Assembly: GCF_011601275.1 (NCBI RefSeq)
Contig: NZ_JAAOLY010000013.1
Span: 124,001 to 188,000 of the forward strand
DNA from: Janthinobacterium lividum
GTDB taxonomy: Bacteria; Pseudomonadota; Gammaproteobacteria; Burkholderiales; Burkholderiaceae_D
Direction of reading: 5' to 3'
Length of the DNA stretch: 64,000 nucleotides
The stretch's first letter is position 1; the number at the start of each line of letters is the position of its first letter. Positions 1 to 7,682 of this stretch are shown in pieces. Both the position numbers and the translations under genes were made by a program. The notes beneath the pieces are model-generated. The model saw nothing but the letters and a program-made list of their open reading frames with translations, ran no database searches and was not told where the DNA came from.

Positions 1-2
1 CG

Positions 3-386
3 GCGGCGGCCGAGGTGGACGAGCATGAATTCTTCAATTCGCGCGAGTCGGGCGGCACCGTCGTGTCGTCCGCGCTGCACTTGCTCAACACCATCATCGA
101 CGAACGCTATGGCGCCGGACAATGGAACAGCTACGTGGCGCAGGCGTCCGACGGCGACAACTGGGACAACGATTCCATGCTGTGCCGGCAACTGCTGATC
201 AATACCATCATGCCCAAGGTGCAGTACTACACCTATGTCGAGATCACGGACGGCCCGCAGCAAAACCTGTGGGAGCAATATGCGGGCGTGCTCGACCATC
301 ACGCCCATTTCGCCATGCAAAAGATCGTCACGCCGGCCGATATCTACCCGGTCTTCCGCGAACTGTTCAAGAAACAGGTGAAATGA
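3..386 (+). CDS. yeaH: YeaH/YhbH family protein (DUF444), C-terminal part
   Basis: This is the last 127 codons of a gene that begins left of the window; the frame is open from base 3 to the TGA at 384-386. The visible part has the family's C-terminal GGTVVSSAL stretch followed by a helical tail ending in a PADIYPVFRELF-like segment. YeaH proteins have a von Willebrand A-like fold and are encoded with the serine kinase PrkA (YeaG) and SpoVR in stress or stationary-phase operons of proteobacteria. The stop overlaps the start of the next gene by an ATGA, so the two are translationally coupled. The prkA gene is expected just upstream but is not visible. The family call is firm; the biochemical role of YeaH is not settled. 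Confidence 0.85.
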   Translation, partial: AAAEVDEHEFFNSRESGGTVVSSALHLLNTIIDERYGAGQWNSYVAQASDGDNWDNDSMLCRQLLINTIMPKVQYYTYVEITDGPQQNLWEQYAGVLDHHAHFAMQKIVTPADIYPVFRELFKKQVK

Positions 387-1987
387 TGAGTGCAGCCTTT
401 GACCGCGCCAGCAATACTCCGGGCGAACCGTTCGTGCGCCTGCGCCACCCGAACGCCCTGCCCGAGCAGTCGGAATGGACATTCGAGCTGATCGAGCAAA
501 TCCACGAGGAAATCCGCCGCGTGGCGAAACAGTTTGGCCTCGACACCTATCCGAACCAGCTGGAAATCATCACGGCCGAGCAGATGATGGATGCCTACAC
601 GTCGGTAGGCATGCCCGTCTCGTACAACCATTGGTCGTTCGGCAAGCACTTTCTGTCTACCGAGAAAAGCTACAAGCGGGGCCAGATGGGCCTGGCCTAC
701 GAGATCGTCATCAACTCGAACCCGTGCATCGCCTATCTAATGGAGGAAAACAGCCTGACCATGCAGTCGCTGGTGATCGCGCATGCGGCCTATGGCCACA
801 ATTCCTTCTTCAAGGGCAATTACCTGTTCCGCGCCTGGACGGATGCGGACGCCATCATCGACTATATGGTGTTTGCCAAGAATTACATCGCCGAATGCGA
901 GCAGCGCCATGGCGTCGACGCTGTGGAATTGCTGCTCGACTCGTGCCACGCCATCCAGAACTATGGCGTGGACCGCTACAAGCGCCCGGCGAAACTGTCG
1001 ATGGCGAAGGAATATGCGCGCCAGAAAGAGCGCGAAGCCTATGTGCAGTCGCAGATCAACCAGCTGTGGCGCACCCTGCCCCGGCGCGATGAAGACGAGG
1101 ACGAAGACGACCAGCGCAAGGCCGCCCCCCGCTTTCCGCCCGAACCCGAGGAAAACCTGCTGTACTTTATAGAGAAGTACGCGCCGCTGCTGGAACCGTG
1201 GCAGCGCGAGATGGTGCGCATCGTGCGCAAGATTTCCCAGTATTTCTATCCGCAGCGCCAAACCCAGGTCATGAACGAAGGCTGGGCCACCTTCTGGCAC
1301 TACACGATATTGAACCAGCTGTACGACGAAGGCGTGGTGGGCGACGGCTTCATGATGGAATTCCTCAAAAGCCATACCAACGTCGTCTACCAGCCGCCCA
1401 TCGACAGCCCGTACTACAGCGGCATCAATCCGTATGCGCTGGGTTTTGCCATGATGAGCGACATCCGCCGCATCTGCGAGCACCCGACGGACGAAGACCG
1501 CGCCTGGTTCCCCGACATGGCCGGCAGCGACTGGCGCAAGAGCCTGGACTTTGCCATGCGCAATTTCAAGGATGAAAGCTTTATCGCCCAGTACCTGTCG
1601 CCGCGGCTGATCCGCGAATTCCATTTCTTTGCTGTGCTTGACGACGACAAGAATGAAAAGCTGGCCATTTCCGCCATCCACGACGACGCCGGCTACCGCT
1701 ACGTGCGCCAGCAGCTGGCCGAGCAGTACAACCTGGGCAACCGCGAGCCGAATATCCAGGTCTGGTCCGTCAATACGCGCGACGACCGGGCATTGACACT
1801 GCGCCACACGCAATTCCAGCGCCGCCCCCTGAACCAGCAGGCGGCCGAGGTGCTCAAGCACGTGGCGCGGCTGTGGGGCTTCGATGTGCACCTCGATACG
1901 GTCGACCCGCAGGGCGTCGTCCTCGGCACCTTGAATTGCCGGCGGGAAAAACGCAACCGGCGCGATGACCCGATTGTCCGGCCATGA
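383..1987 (+). CDS. SpoVR family protein (YcgB-like)
   Basis: The product has 534 residues and matches the SpoVR/YcgB family along its length, for example a WTFELIEQIHEEIRRVA segment near the N terminus and NEGWATFWHYTILN mid-protein. The start chosen is the ATG at 383, which overlaps the yeaH stop; the open frame extends further left but only inside yeaH. A strongly acidic run (EDEDEDD, about residues 235-242) interrupts the middle. SpoVR was named for a Bacillus spore cortex role, but in non-sporulating proteobacteria it belongs to the prkA-yeaH-spoVR stress operon and has no established reaction. It is probably the last gene of that operon, since a hairpin terminator follows about 70 bases downstream. 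Confidence 0.9.
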   Translation: MMSAAFDRASNTPGEPFVRLRHPNALPEQSEWTFELIEQIHEEIRRVAKQFGLDTYPNQLEIITAEQMMDAYTSVGMPVSYNHWSFGKHFLSTEKSYKRGQMGLAYEIVINSNPCIAYLMEENSLTMQSLVIAHAAYGHNSFFKGNYLFRAWTDADAIIDYMVFAKNYIAECEQRHGVDAVELLLDSCHAIQNYGVDRYKRPAKLSMAKEYARQKEREAYVQSQINQLWRTLPRRDEDEDEDDQRKAAPRFPPEPEENLLYFIEKYAPLLEPWQREMVRIVRKISQYFYPQRQTQVMNEGWATFWHYTILNQLYDEGVVGDGFMMEFLKSHTNVVYQPPIDSPYYSGINPYALGFAMMSDIRRICEHPTDEDRAWFPDMAGSDWRKSLDFAMRNFKDESFIAQYLSPRLIREFHFFAVLDDDKNEKLAISAIHDDAGYRYVRQQLAEQYNLGNREPNIQVWSVNTRDDRALTLRHTQFQRRPLNQQAAEVLKHVARLWGFDVHLDTVDPQGVVLGTLNCRREKRNRRDDPIVRP

Positions 1988-2526
1988 AATGATTTGTTGA
2001 TAATAATCAATGGCAAGAACATAAGCGTTTCCTATGCCTACATAGGAATTCAGTATGGCCTGGCGGCCTCAAACGGGCCGCCAGGACCGCCTTTTTTGAC
2101 CTGGATAAAGTCCCTTCCGCACCCGTTTGGTGCGCGCGTGCCGCTAAGTGGTCTGGTTCGGAGGTAAAACATTTCCAAAAGGAAAGATTTTCTTCCAAAT
2201 TTAGCAGTTTCCATATTGAATATCACGAAATATAATTCCGCCATATTGGCACATCGGAGAACTTAGCAGTGGTAGCCGAAAACGGCTGTAAAAAACCGAT
2301 AAGACCGCCTTTTTTTCTGCCCGAAAGCGTGCAAAGATGACATAAGCAAGTACGTTTTCAGGGCGCAAAAGCGTCAAAAATTTAACCGGTTTTAGGCGTT
2401 AAAAATCTGTGTAAAATAAAGAATTCGTATGTATAATTCGGCGACGTCCCGGATACGGCTGGAGCTTTGTGTCGTCATTTTGGGGTTCAGTTGCAAGACA
2501 AGAGATGGTATTTGGAGAAAGCAGGC
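1988..2526. other. 539-base intergenic region between spoVR and tonB
   Basis: No convincing gene is present. The segment is much richer in A/T than its neighbours. It holds the spoVR terminator (2059-2097) and a small hairpin, AGCCG-AAAA-CGGCT, at 2274-2287. Two stretches share the sequence gaccgcc followed by a T-run (about 2085-2097 and 2303-2316). A TATAAT at 2432-2437 is a plausible -10 for tonB with no good -35. A TGATAATAAT stretch at 1995-2007 resembles the left half of a Fur box, but its right half is poor. Confidence 0.5.
2059..2097 (+). terminator. Rho-independent terminator after spoVR
   Basis: A perfect 10-bp stem (CCTGGCGGCC at 2059-2068, GGCCGCCAGG at 2076-2085) with a 7-nt loop is followed after six bases by a run of six T. 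Confidence 0.75.
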
Positions 2527-3183
2527 ATGAATTTTTCGAACGAGAAAAGTCCCAAGAACTACACAGGCATCACTATCGTTGTCCTGCTGCACGTTCTCGC
2601 GGCTTACGGGATCGTGACGGGCTTGGGCAAGCGGTTGGTCACCAAAATGATGGAACCGGTTGAAACCAAGATTATCGAGGAAGTCAAACCGCCTCCACCG
2701 AAGGATCTTCCACCGCCACCACCGCCGCCAGAAATGAAAGCGCCACCGCCGCCATTCATTCCGCCAGTCGAGGTGAACGTGCAGCAGCCGCCACCACAGC
2801 AAAACGTGATTGCAAATACGACTGCTGTGAAGCCAGCCACGAATGTATTGGCACCGCCAGCACCGCCTGCACAGCCTGCGCCAACTCCTGGACCAGCCAA
2901 ATCGGTGCGTACGCCGGCCGTGGTTGACTTCAGTGTCTGCGAAAAGCCGGCTTATCCAAAGTCGTCGCAGCGCAATGAGGAAACCGGTGTGGTGACACTG
3001 TCGTTCCTGATCGGTGTAGACGGCAAGGTCGCTGATTCGAAGATCGTGAAGTCCAGCGGCTTCAGAGACCTGGACAAAGCCGCGGTGCAAGGTATCAGCC
3101 GCTGTACATTTAAGCCGGCAACAGTAGACGGCAAGCCGGAACAAGGCTGGCAGCAAATGCAATACGTTTGGTCGCTGGATTAA
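2527..3183 (+). CDS. tonB: Energy transducer TonB
   Basis: This 218-residue protein transmits proton-motive force from ExbB/ExbD to outer-membrane receptors. It has an N-terminal membrane anchor (about residues 14-34), a long proline-rich periplasmic spacer (about 50-90, with many PPPP runs), and a C-terminal TonB domain from about 130 to the end, with the conserved TGVVTLSFLIGVDGKV-like strand. The ATG at 2527 is preferred over an upstream in-frame GTG because GGAG lies 9 bases before it and the anchor follows directly. It heads a tonB-exbB-exbD-exbD-TPR cluster. The TonB-dependent receptor at 45.3 kb is one possible client. The call is very secure. Confidence 0.93.
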   Translation: MNFSNEKSPKNYTGITIVVLLHVLAAYGIVTGLGKRLVTKMMEPVETKIIEEVKPPPPKDLPPPPPPPEMKAPPPPFIPPVEVNVQQPPPQQNVIANTTAVKPATNVLAPPAPPAQPAPTPGPAKSVRTPAVVDFSVCEKPAYPKSSQRNEETGVVTLSFLIGVDGKVADSKIVKSSGFRDLDKAAVQGISRCTFKPATVDGKPEQGWQQMQYVWSLD

Positions 3184-3269
3184 AACCCGAGGCAGTTATC
3201 CCCTGTCTCACACTATGATTTCGTTGTCATTACGTTCAGCGATCTGTTATTTTTAATTTTGGAGGAAGC

Positions 3270-4202
3270 ATGTTTAAGAATACCCGTTTGTCCGCATTTT
3301 TTGCCGCGGTTCTGTTGTCCGTTACCGCTACTACCGCTCTGGTAGCAGCTCCGGCATTCGCTGACGCGCCAGCATCGGCTGCCGCTTCGGCTCCAGCGGC
3401 AGACGCTGCAGCAGCACCAGCACCAGCCGCTGATGCAGCAGCTCCAGCAGCAGACGCAGCAGCTCCAGCCGCTGATGCAGCAGCTCCAGCCAAAACTGAA
3501 GAAGTCCACAACCCGTTCGGCCTGCAAGCAGTATGGGACGGCGGCTTCGTGCCACGCGCCACCCTGATCATCCTGGCCATCATGTCGATCGGCAGCTGGT
3601 ACATCATCATCACCAAGCTGATGGATCAAATGAAGATCTTCAAGCAAGCTAAAGAAACCGCTGCCAAATTCTGGAAAGCACCTTCGATCGCTGCTGGCTC
3701 GGCAACCCTGACCGAAGGCTCGCCATTCCGCTTCATCGCTGAATCGGGCACCAAGGCAACGGCTCACCATGACGGCGCCCTGCTGGAACAAATCGATCTG
3801 TCGACCTGGGTGACGATGTCGATCCAGCGCGCTTCGGACAAAGTCCAATCGCGTCTGCAAGATGGCCTGTCGTTCCTGGCAACCGTTGGTTCGACCGCAC
3901 CGTTTATCGGTCTGTTCGGTACCGTTTGGGGTATTTATGGCGCGCTGACCAACATCGGCATGACCGGTAACGCTTCGATCGATAAAGTTGCAGGTCCAGT
4001 TGGTGAAGCACTGATCATGACCGCTTTCGGTCTGCTGGTCGCCGTTCCTGCCGTTCTGGGTTACAACTGGCTGGTGCGTCGTAACAAAACCGCAATGGAA
4101 GACGTACGCTCGTTCAGCGCCGACGTTCACTCGGTACTGATCTCCGGCGCAATGTCGACCAGCGAAGCTGGCCGTGCTGCCGGCGCTAAAAAGATCGGAT
4201 AA
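3270..4202 (+). CDS. exbB: Biopolymer transporter ExbB (MotA/TolQ/ExbB proton channel)
   Basis: At 310 residues this is a long-form ExbB. It begins with a cleavable-looking signal peptide (hydrophobic to about residue 27, ending in AFA-DA). An Ala/Pro/Asp linker follows, about residues 30-75, built from repeated PAADAAA units. The three-helix MotA/ExbB core then follows; the conserved GLFGTVWGIYGAL segment lies near residue 215 and a third helix near 250-270. ExbB forms the inner-membrane channel that, with ExbD, energises TonB. GGAGGAA sits just before the start. The extended N terminus is typical of some betaproteobacterial and xanthomonad ExbBs. The linker is encoded by a 21-bp tandem repeat and may vary in length among strains. 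Confidence 0.93.
   Translation: MFKNTRLSAFFAAVLLSVTATTALVAAPAFADAPASAAASAPAADAAAAPAPAADAAAPAADAAAPAADAAAPAKTEEVHNPFGLQAVWDGGFVPRATLIILAIMSIGSWYIIITKLMDQMKIFKQAKETAAKFWKAPSIAAGSATLTEGSPFRFIAESGTKATAHHDGALLEQIDLSTWVTMSIQRASDKVQSRLQDGLSFLATVGSTAPFIGLFGTVWGIYGALTNIGMTGNASIDKVAGPVGEALIMTAFGLLVAVPAVLGYNWLVRRNKTAMEDVRSFSADVHSVLISGAMSTSEAGRAAGAKKIG
3392..3485 (+). repeat. 21-bp tandem repeats inside exbB (PAADAAA linker)
   Basis: Three adjacent 21-bp units occur at 3423-3443, 3444-3464 and 3465-3485; the first and third are identical and the middle differs at a few bases. A fourth, more diverged unit lies at 3392-3412. Each codes for PAADAAA, so repeat slippage would lengthen or shorten the linker without a frameshift. 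Confidence 0.85.
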
Positions 4203-4207
4203 GAATC

Positions 4208-4636
4208 ATGTCGATGTCCGTCGGCTCCGACAGCGGAGATGAAGATCAAGTAATGTCAGAAATCAACACGACGCCGCTCGTCGACATCATGTTGGTTTTG
4301 CTGATCATTTTCTTGATCACCAGTCCGGTTGTCCTCAAATTGCAGAAAATCGATCTGCCGATCGAGGCCAACCAAGCCCTTCAAAGCAAGCCAGAAAACG
4401 TCAACATCGTTGTCAACAAGGATGGCGAGATTTATCTGGGCCAGAAGAAACTGAAAGATACGAGCGAACTGTTCGATTATCTGAAAGTTGAAGCAGTGAA
4501 AGTACCGCAGCCGGAAGTACACGTTCGTGGCGACCAAGAAACACGCTACGAATCGATCGGCCGGGTTATTTACACGACCCAACGTGCCGGGATCCAGAAG
4601 GTCGGCTTCATCACCGAACCACCTGACAAGGGCTGA
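4208..4636 (+). CDS. exbD: Biopolymer transporter ExbD (first copy)
   Basis: A 142-residue ExbD/TolR protein: a short cytoplasmic N terminus, one transmembrane helix (about residues 24-45) with the proton-path aspartate in the TTPLVDIMLVLLIIF motif, and a periplasmic C-terminal domain. It lies 5 bases after exbB and ends 105 bases before a second exbD. Two ExbDs with one ExbB suggest alternative or mixed complexes, as known for tonB-exbB-exbD1-exbD2 clusters in Xanthomonas. Confidence 0.93.
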   Translation: MSMSVGSDSGDEDQVMSEINTTPLVDIMLVLLIIFLITSPVVLKLQKIDLPIEANQALQSKPENVNIVVNKDGEIYLGQKKLKDTSELFDYLKVEAVKVPQPEVHVRGDQETRYESIGRVIYTTQRAGIQKVGFITEPPDKG

Positions 4637-4689
4637 TAGCGACTGGCAGCGGCGCCCCGGCAACAAGGGCGCGCCACTGCCGGAAGCTG

Positions 4690-4712
4690 ACCGGGCGGCA
4701 GTTTCGCCCGGT
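4690..4712 (+). promoter_or_regulatory. Hairpin between the two exbD genes
   Basis: A perfect 8-bp stem (ACCGGGCG / CGCCCGGT) with a 7-nt loop lies in the 105-base gap, 29 bases before the second exbD start. There is no T-run, so it is more likely an RNA-stability or attenuation element than a terminator. A second, imperfect GC-rich pairing (about 4644-4682) lies just upstream. Confidence 0.4.
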
Positions 4713-4741
4713 GCTTCGTTGGACTTCTTAAAGGAAACACT

Positions 4742-5173
4742 ATGAGTATGAATGTCGGTTCGGGAAGCGCTCCAGGCGCGGATCCGGAACCAATGATGGA
4801 ACTGAACATGACGCCCCTCATCGACGTGATGCTGGTGCTGATTATCATGTTGATCATCACGATTCCTAAGCAAAACCACTCGGTGAACTTGAACATGCCG
4901 GTCGGCACACCGCCGCCACCGACAACCGAACCAGTGGTCGTCACGATCGATGTCGATTTTGACGGTACGATCTTGTGGGACAATCAGGTCGTTCCTGACC
5001 GCGCTTCGCTGGAAGCCAAGCTGAGCAACGTTGCTGCGCAAGCAGACCAGCCGGAAGTGCATCTGCGTCCGAACAAGCTGGTGGAATACAAAGTCGTCGC
5101 CGGTGTGATGGCGTCGGCGCAGCGTCTGGGCGTGACCAAAATCGGTCTGGTCGGCAACGAGCAATTCCAGTAA
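4742..5173 (+). CDS. exbD: Biopolymer transporter ExbD (second copy)
   Basis: A 143-residue ExbD-family protein with a single transmembrane helix containing MTPLIDVMLVLIIML and the conserved Asp, then a periplasmic domain with a PPPPTTEP linker. It is preceded by AAAGGA at a normal distance from the ATG. It is clearly diverged from the first copy outside the helix, so it is an old paralogue and not a recent duplication. A strong terminator follows 28 bases after the stop. Confidence 0.92.
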   Translation: MSMNVGSGSAPGADPEPMMELNMTPLIDVMLVLIIMLIITIPKQNHSVNLNMPVGTPPPPTTEPVVVTIDVDFDGTILWDNQVVPDRASLEAKLSNVAAQADQPEVHLRPNKLVEYKVVAGVMASAQRLGVTKIGLVGNEQFQ

Positions 5174-5201
5174 GCTGCAGCAATCAGGTTCTCTTTACAT
5201 C

Positions 5202-5235
5202 CGAATAGGCAGGACTTCCTGCCTATTCGCTTTTT
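5202..5235 (+). terminator. Rho-independent terminator after the second exbD
   Basis: A perfect 12-bp stem (CGAATAGGCAGG at 5202-5213, CCTGCCTATTCG at 5218-5229) with a 4-nt loop is followed by C and TTTTT. It ends only 16 bases before the start codon of the next gene, leaving no room for a promoter between them. Confidence 0.85.
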
Positions 5236-5251
5236 ACTGAAAGACTTTCTT

Positions 5252-6463
5252 ATGTCCAAGTTTCGTCTCGCTCATCTCGGCCTCGTCATGGCCGCTATCG
5301 GTTTTACCGCAGCAACTCCCGTAATCGGCCTGGGCTCGCTGGCATACGCCGCGGACACCGTGCGTGCCGAAGTGGGCAAGCCACTGCAAGAAGCGCAAAA
5401 ACTCGCTAGCAGCGGCAAAAACAAGGAAGCGCTGGCCAAGCTGCGCGAAGCTGACAGCGTCGGCGGCAAGACCGCCTTTGAAAGCTACCAGATCGAGCGC
5501 GTGCGCGCCTCGGCCGCTGCTGCCGCCGGCGACAACGGCACCGCCATCAAGGCGTTTGAAGCCGTCATCAATTCCGGCCGCCTGAGCGCCGCCGAAGCCC
5601 CCAAATTCACGCAAGCGCTGGCAGGCATGTACTACCGCGCCAAGGATTGGCCGAACACCATCACCTGGATCAAACGCTCGCTGAAAGACCGCGAAGATCC
5701 ACAGATGCGCGAACTGCTGATCCAGACCTACTACGTCAGCGGCAACTACGCCGAAGCGGCGAAAGAACTGCAATCGCGCGGCGGCAACTCGGAAGCGAGC
5801 CTGCAAATGCTGGCCAACATCCAGTTGAAGCAGAACGACAAGGCTGGCTATGTATCCACCCTGGAAAAACTGGCATCGAGCTATCCGAAAACCAGCTACT
5901 GGGCCGACCTGCTGAACCGCGTTTCCGGCAAACCTGGCTTCTCGCAGCGCCTGGGCCTGGACGTCCAGCGCCTGCGCCTTGCCAACGGCCTGTTCACCAA
6001 GCCGTCCGAATACATGGAAATCAGCCAACTGGCCTTGCAAGCAGGCAATCCTGGCGAAGCGCTGAGCATCATCGAGCAAGGCTACAAAAAAGGCGTGCTG
6101 GGCACCGGTACCGATGCCGCCCGTCACCAGCGCCTGAAAGACCTGGCCCTGAAAACCCAGGCTGACCTGAAGGCCAACGCCGCCAAGTCGGAAGCGGAAT
6201 ACGTCAAGAACAAGGACGCCGACAGCTTGAGCAAGCTGGGCTTCGCCTTGGTCTACGATGGCCAAGCCGACAAAGGCTTGGGCCTGATGAATGACGCCGT
6301 GAAAATGGGCAACGCCAAGTATGCGGAAGAAGCCAAGCTGCACCTGGGCATCGCCTACATCCACGCCGGCAAGAAAGCCAACGCATCGACCGCGTTGAAA
6401 GCCGTCAAGGGCACGGATGGTGCTGCAGACCTGGCCCGTTACTGGGCTCTCATGAACAAATAA
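5252..6463 (+). CDS. Periplasmic tetratricopeptide-repeat protein of the TonB cluster
   Basis: A 403-residue protein with an N-terminal signal peptide (hydrophobic about residues 8-33, cleavage near AYA-AD) followed by helical TPR-like pairs throughout. Recognisable units include EVGKPLQEAQKLASSGKNKE, a YYVSGNYAEAAKEL unit and a C-terminal AEEAKLHLGIAYIHAGKKA unit. TPR proteins are scaffolds. A TPR gene also follows the tonB2 cluster in Vibrio, so a link to TonB/ExbBD assembly or to periplasmic handling of imported substrate is reasonable, but this is inference. It is separated from exbD only by a terminator hairpin, so it must be expressed by read-through or from a promoter inside exbD. Confidence 0.8.
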   Translation: MSKFRLAHLGLVMAAIGFTAATPVIGLGSLAYAADTVRAEVGKPLQEAQKLASSGKNKEALAKLREADSVGGKTAFESYQIERVRASAAAAAGDNGTAIKAFEAVINSGRLSAAEAPKFTQALAGMYYRAKDWPNTITWIKRSLKDREDPQMRELLIQTYYVSGNYAEAAKELQSRGGNSEASLQMLANIQLKQNDKAGYVSTLEKLASSYPKTSYWADLLNRVSGKPGFSQRLGLDVQRLRLANGLFTKPSEYMEISQLALQAGNPGEALSIIEQGYKKGVLGTGTDAARHQRLKDLALKTQADLKANAAKSEAEYVKNKDADSLSKLGFALVYDGQADKGLGLMNDAVKMGNAKYAEEAKLHLGIAYIHAGKKANASTALKAVKGTDGAADLARYWALMNK

Positions 6464-6502
6464 GTTCACGTTGAGATTGCGCTGAATATTTAGTGCGTCC
6501 CG

Positions 6503-6540
6503 AAAAGCGTTGCCAGCACACCCGCCGGCAACGCTTTTTA
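6503..6540 (+). terminator. Rho-independent terminator after the TPR gene
   Basis: AAAAGCGTTGCC pairs with GGCAACGCTTTT across a 12-nt loop, with a T-run; it closes the TonB cluster. Confidence 0.8.
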
Positions 6541-6643
6541 TCATTTCAGCAGGGAAATTGCCCCTGCGCCCGCCCTGCCGGGTGTGCATCCCTGAAACAG
6601 TCCGTATAATCCCCCTTTTGGCACAGTTTTTCATCAGATTCCT

Positions 6644-7615
6644 ATGAAGGTATTCCGCGGACTTCCCAATGCCCAGGCACGAGCGCCTTGCGCTCTGACC
6701 ATCGGCAATTTTGACGGTGTCCACATCGGCCATCAGGCCTTGCTGGCGCGCGTGCGTGAAGCTGCCACCGAACTCGGCATCGAAGCGGCCGTGATGACGT
6801 TCGAGCCGCACCCGCGCGAGTTCTTTGCGCAGCGCGCGGGCGACCTGTCGAAGGCGCCGCAGCGCATCGCCAATCTGCGCGACAAGTTGCAATCGCTGGA
6901 AGACGCCGGCATCGACCGGGTCGTCGTCGAGCACTTCAGCGCCCAGTTCGCCGCCTTGACGCCGCAGGAATTCACGGAAAAAGTCCTCGTCGACGGCTTG
7001 CACGTGAAATGGCTGATGGTCGGCGACGACTTCTGCTATGGCGCCCGGCGCGCCGGCGACGTGGCCATGCTGCAGGAAGCGGGCCGCCAGTATGGTTTCC
7101 ACGTAGAAACTCTGCCGACGGTGATGAATGGCAGCACGCGCATCTCCTCGTCGGCCGTGCGCCTGGCGCTGGCCGCCGGCGATTTCCCGCTGGCCACGCA
7201 ATTGCTCGGTCATCCGTACGCCATTTCCGGCCATGTCATCCACGGCCAGAAGCTGGGCCGCACCCTCGGTTTCCCCACCCTGAACCTGCGCGTGGCGCAC
7301 CGCCCCGCCCTGTCCGGCATCTTCATCGTGCAGGTACACGGCCTGGGGCCGGCACCGCTGCCCGCCGTGGCCAGCCTCGGCGTGCGTCCCACCGTTGACG
7401 ACAGCGGCCGCGTCTTGCTGGAAGTGCACCTGTTCGATTTCGCCCAGTCCTGCTACGGCAAGCTGGTACGCGTGGAATTTCTGGAAAAGCTGCGCGACGA
7501 AGAAAAGTACGACGACTTGCCCACCCTGACGGCCGCCATCGAGCGCGACTCGAACCAGGCGCGCGCCTACTTCGAGCAGCGCAGCGGCGCCATTACCGCC
7601 ACCGACCGAATTTGA
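6644..7615 (+). CDS. ribF: Bifunctional riboflavin kinase / FAD synthetase
   Basis: A 323-residue RibF that phosphorylates riboflavin to FMN and adenylylates FMN to FAD in the cytoplasm. The N-terminal nucleotidyltransferase domain shows [17 protein letters not shown] near residues 19-35. The C-terminal riboflavin kinase domain shows [20 protein letters not shown] near residues 197-216. It begins the housekeeping run ribF-ileS-lspA-coaBC-dut, the conserved proteobacterial order in which ribF precedes ileS and lspA. A TATAAT at 6605-6610 is a possible -10. No FMN riboswitch is recognisable upstream. Confidence 0.96.
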   Translation: MKVFRGLPNAQARAPCALTIGNFDGVHIGHQALLARVREAATELGIEAAVMTFEPHPREFFAQRAGDLSKAPQRIANLRDKLQSLEDAGIDRVVVEHFSAQFAALTPQEFTEKVLVDGLHVKWLMVGDDFCYGARRAGDVAMLQEAGRQYGFHVETLPTVMNGSTRISSSAVRLALAAGDFPLATQLLGHPYAISGHVIHGQKLGRTLGFPTLNLRVAHRPALSGIFIVQVHGLGPAPLPAVASLGVRPTVDDSGRVLLEVHLFDFAQSCYGKLVRVEFLEKLRDEEKYDDLPTLTAAIERDSNQARAYFEQRSGAITATDRI

Positions 7616-7682
7616 CGCCGGCCAACTCCGCCGACTGGCGGCACCTGCCGCCGCAAACCATTCAATATCATTAAAGAAGATT

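Noticed and set aside
1995-2009. Fur-box-like TGATAATAAT upstream of the tonB operon
   Set aside because: Only the left half fits the Fur consensus and it lies about 500 bases before tonB, directly after the spoVR stop.
6541-6643. Possible FMN riboswitch before ribF
   Set aside because: The leader is too short and none of the conserved RFN element sequences is present.
5234-7429. Long open frame of 731 codons on the minus strand opposite the TPR gene and ribF
   Set aside because: It lies antisense to two clear genes, has no family likeness and is the usual by-product of GC-rich codon usage on the opposite strand.
7616-7682. Possible T-box leader before ileS
   Set aside because: Only 67 bases separate ribF from ileS and no T-box sequence or antiterminator is visible.
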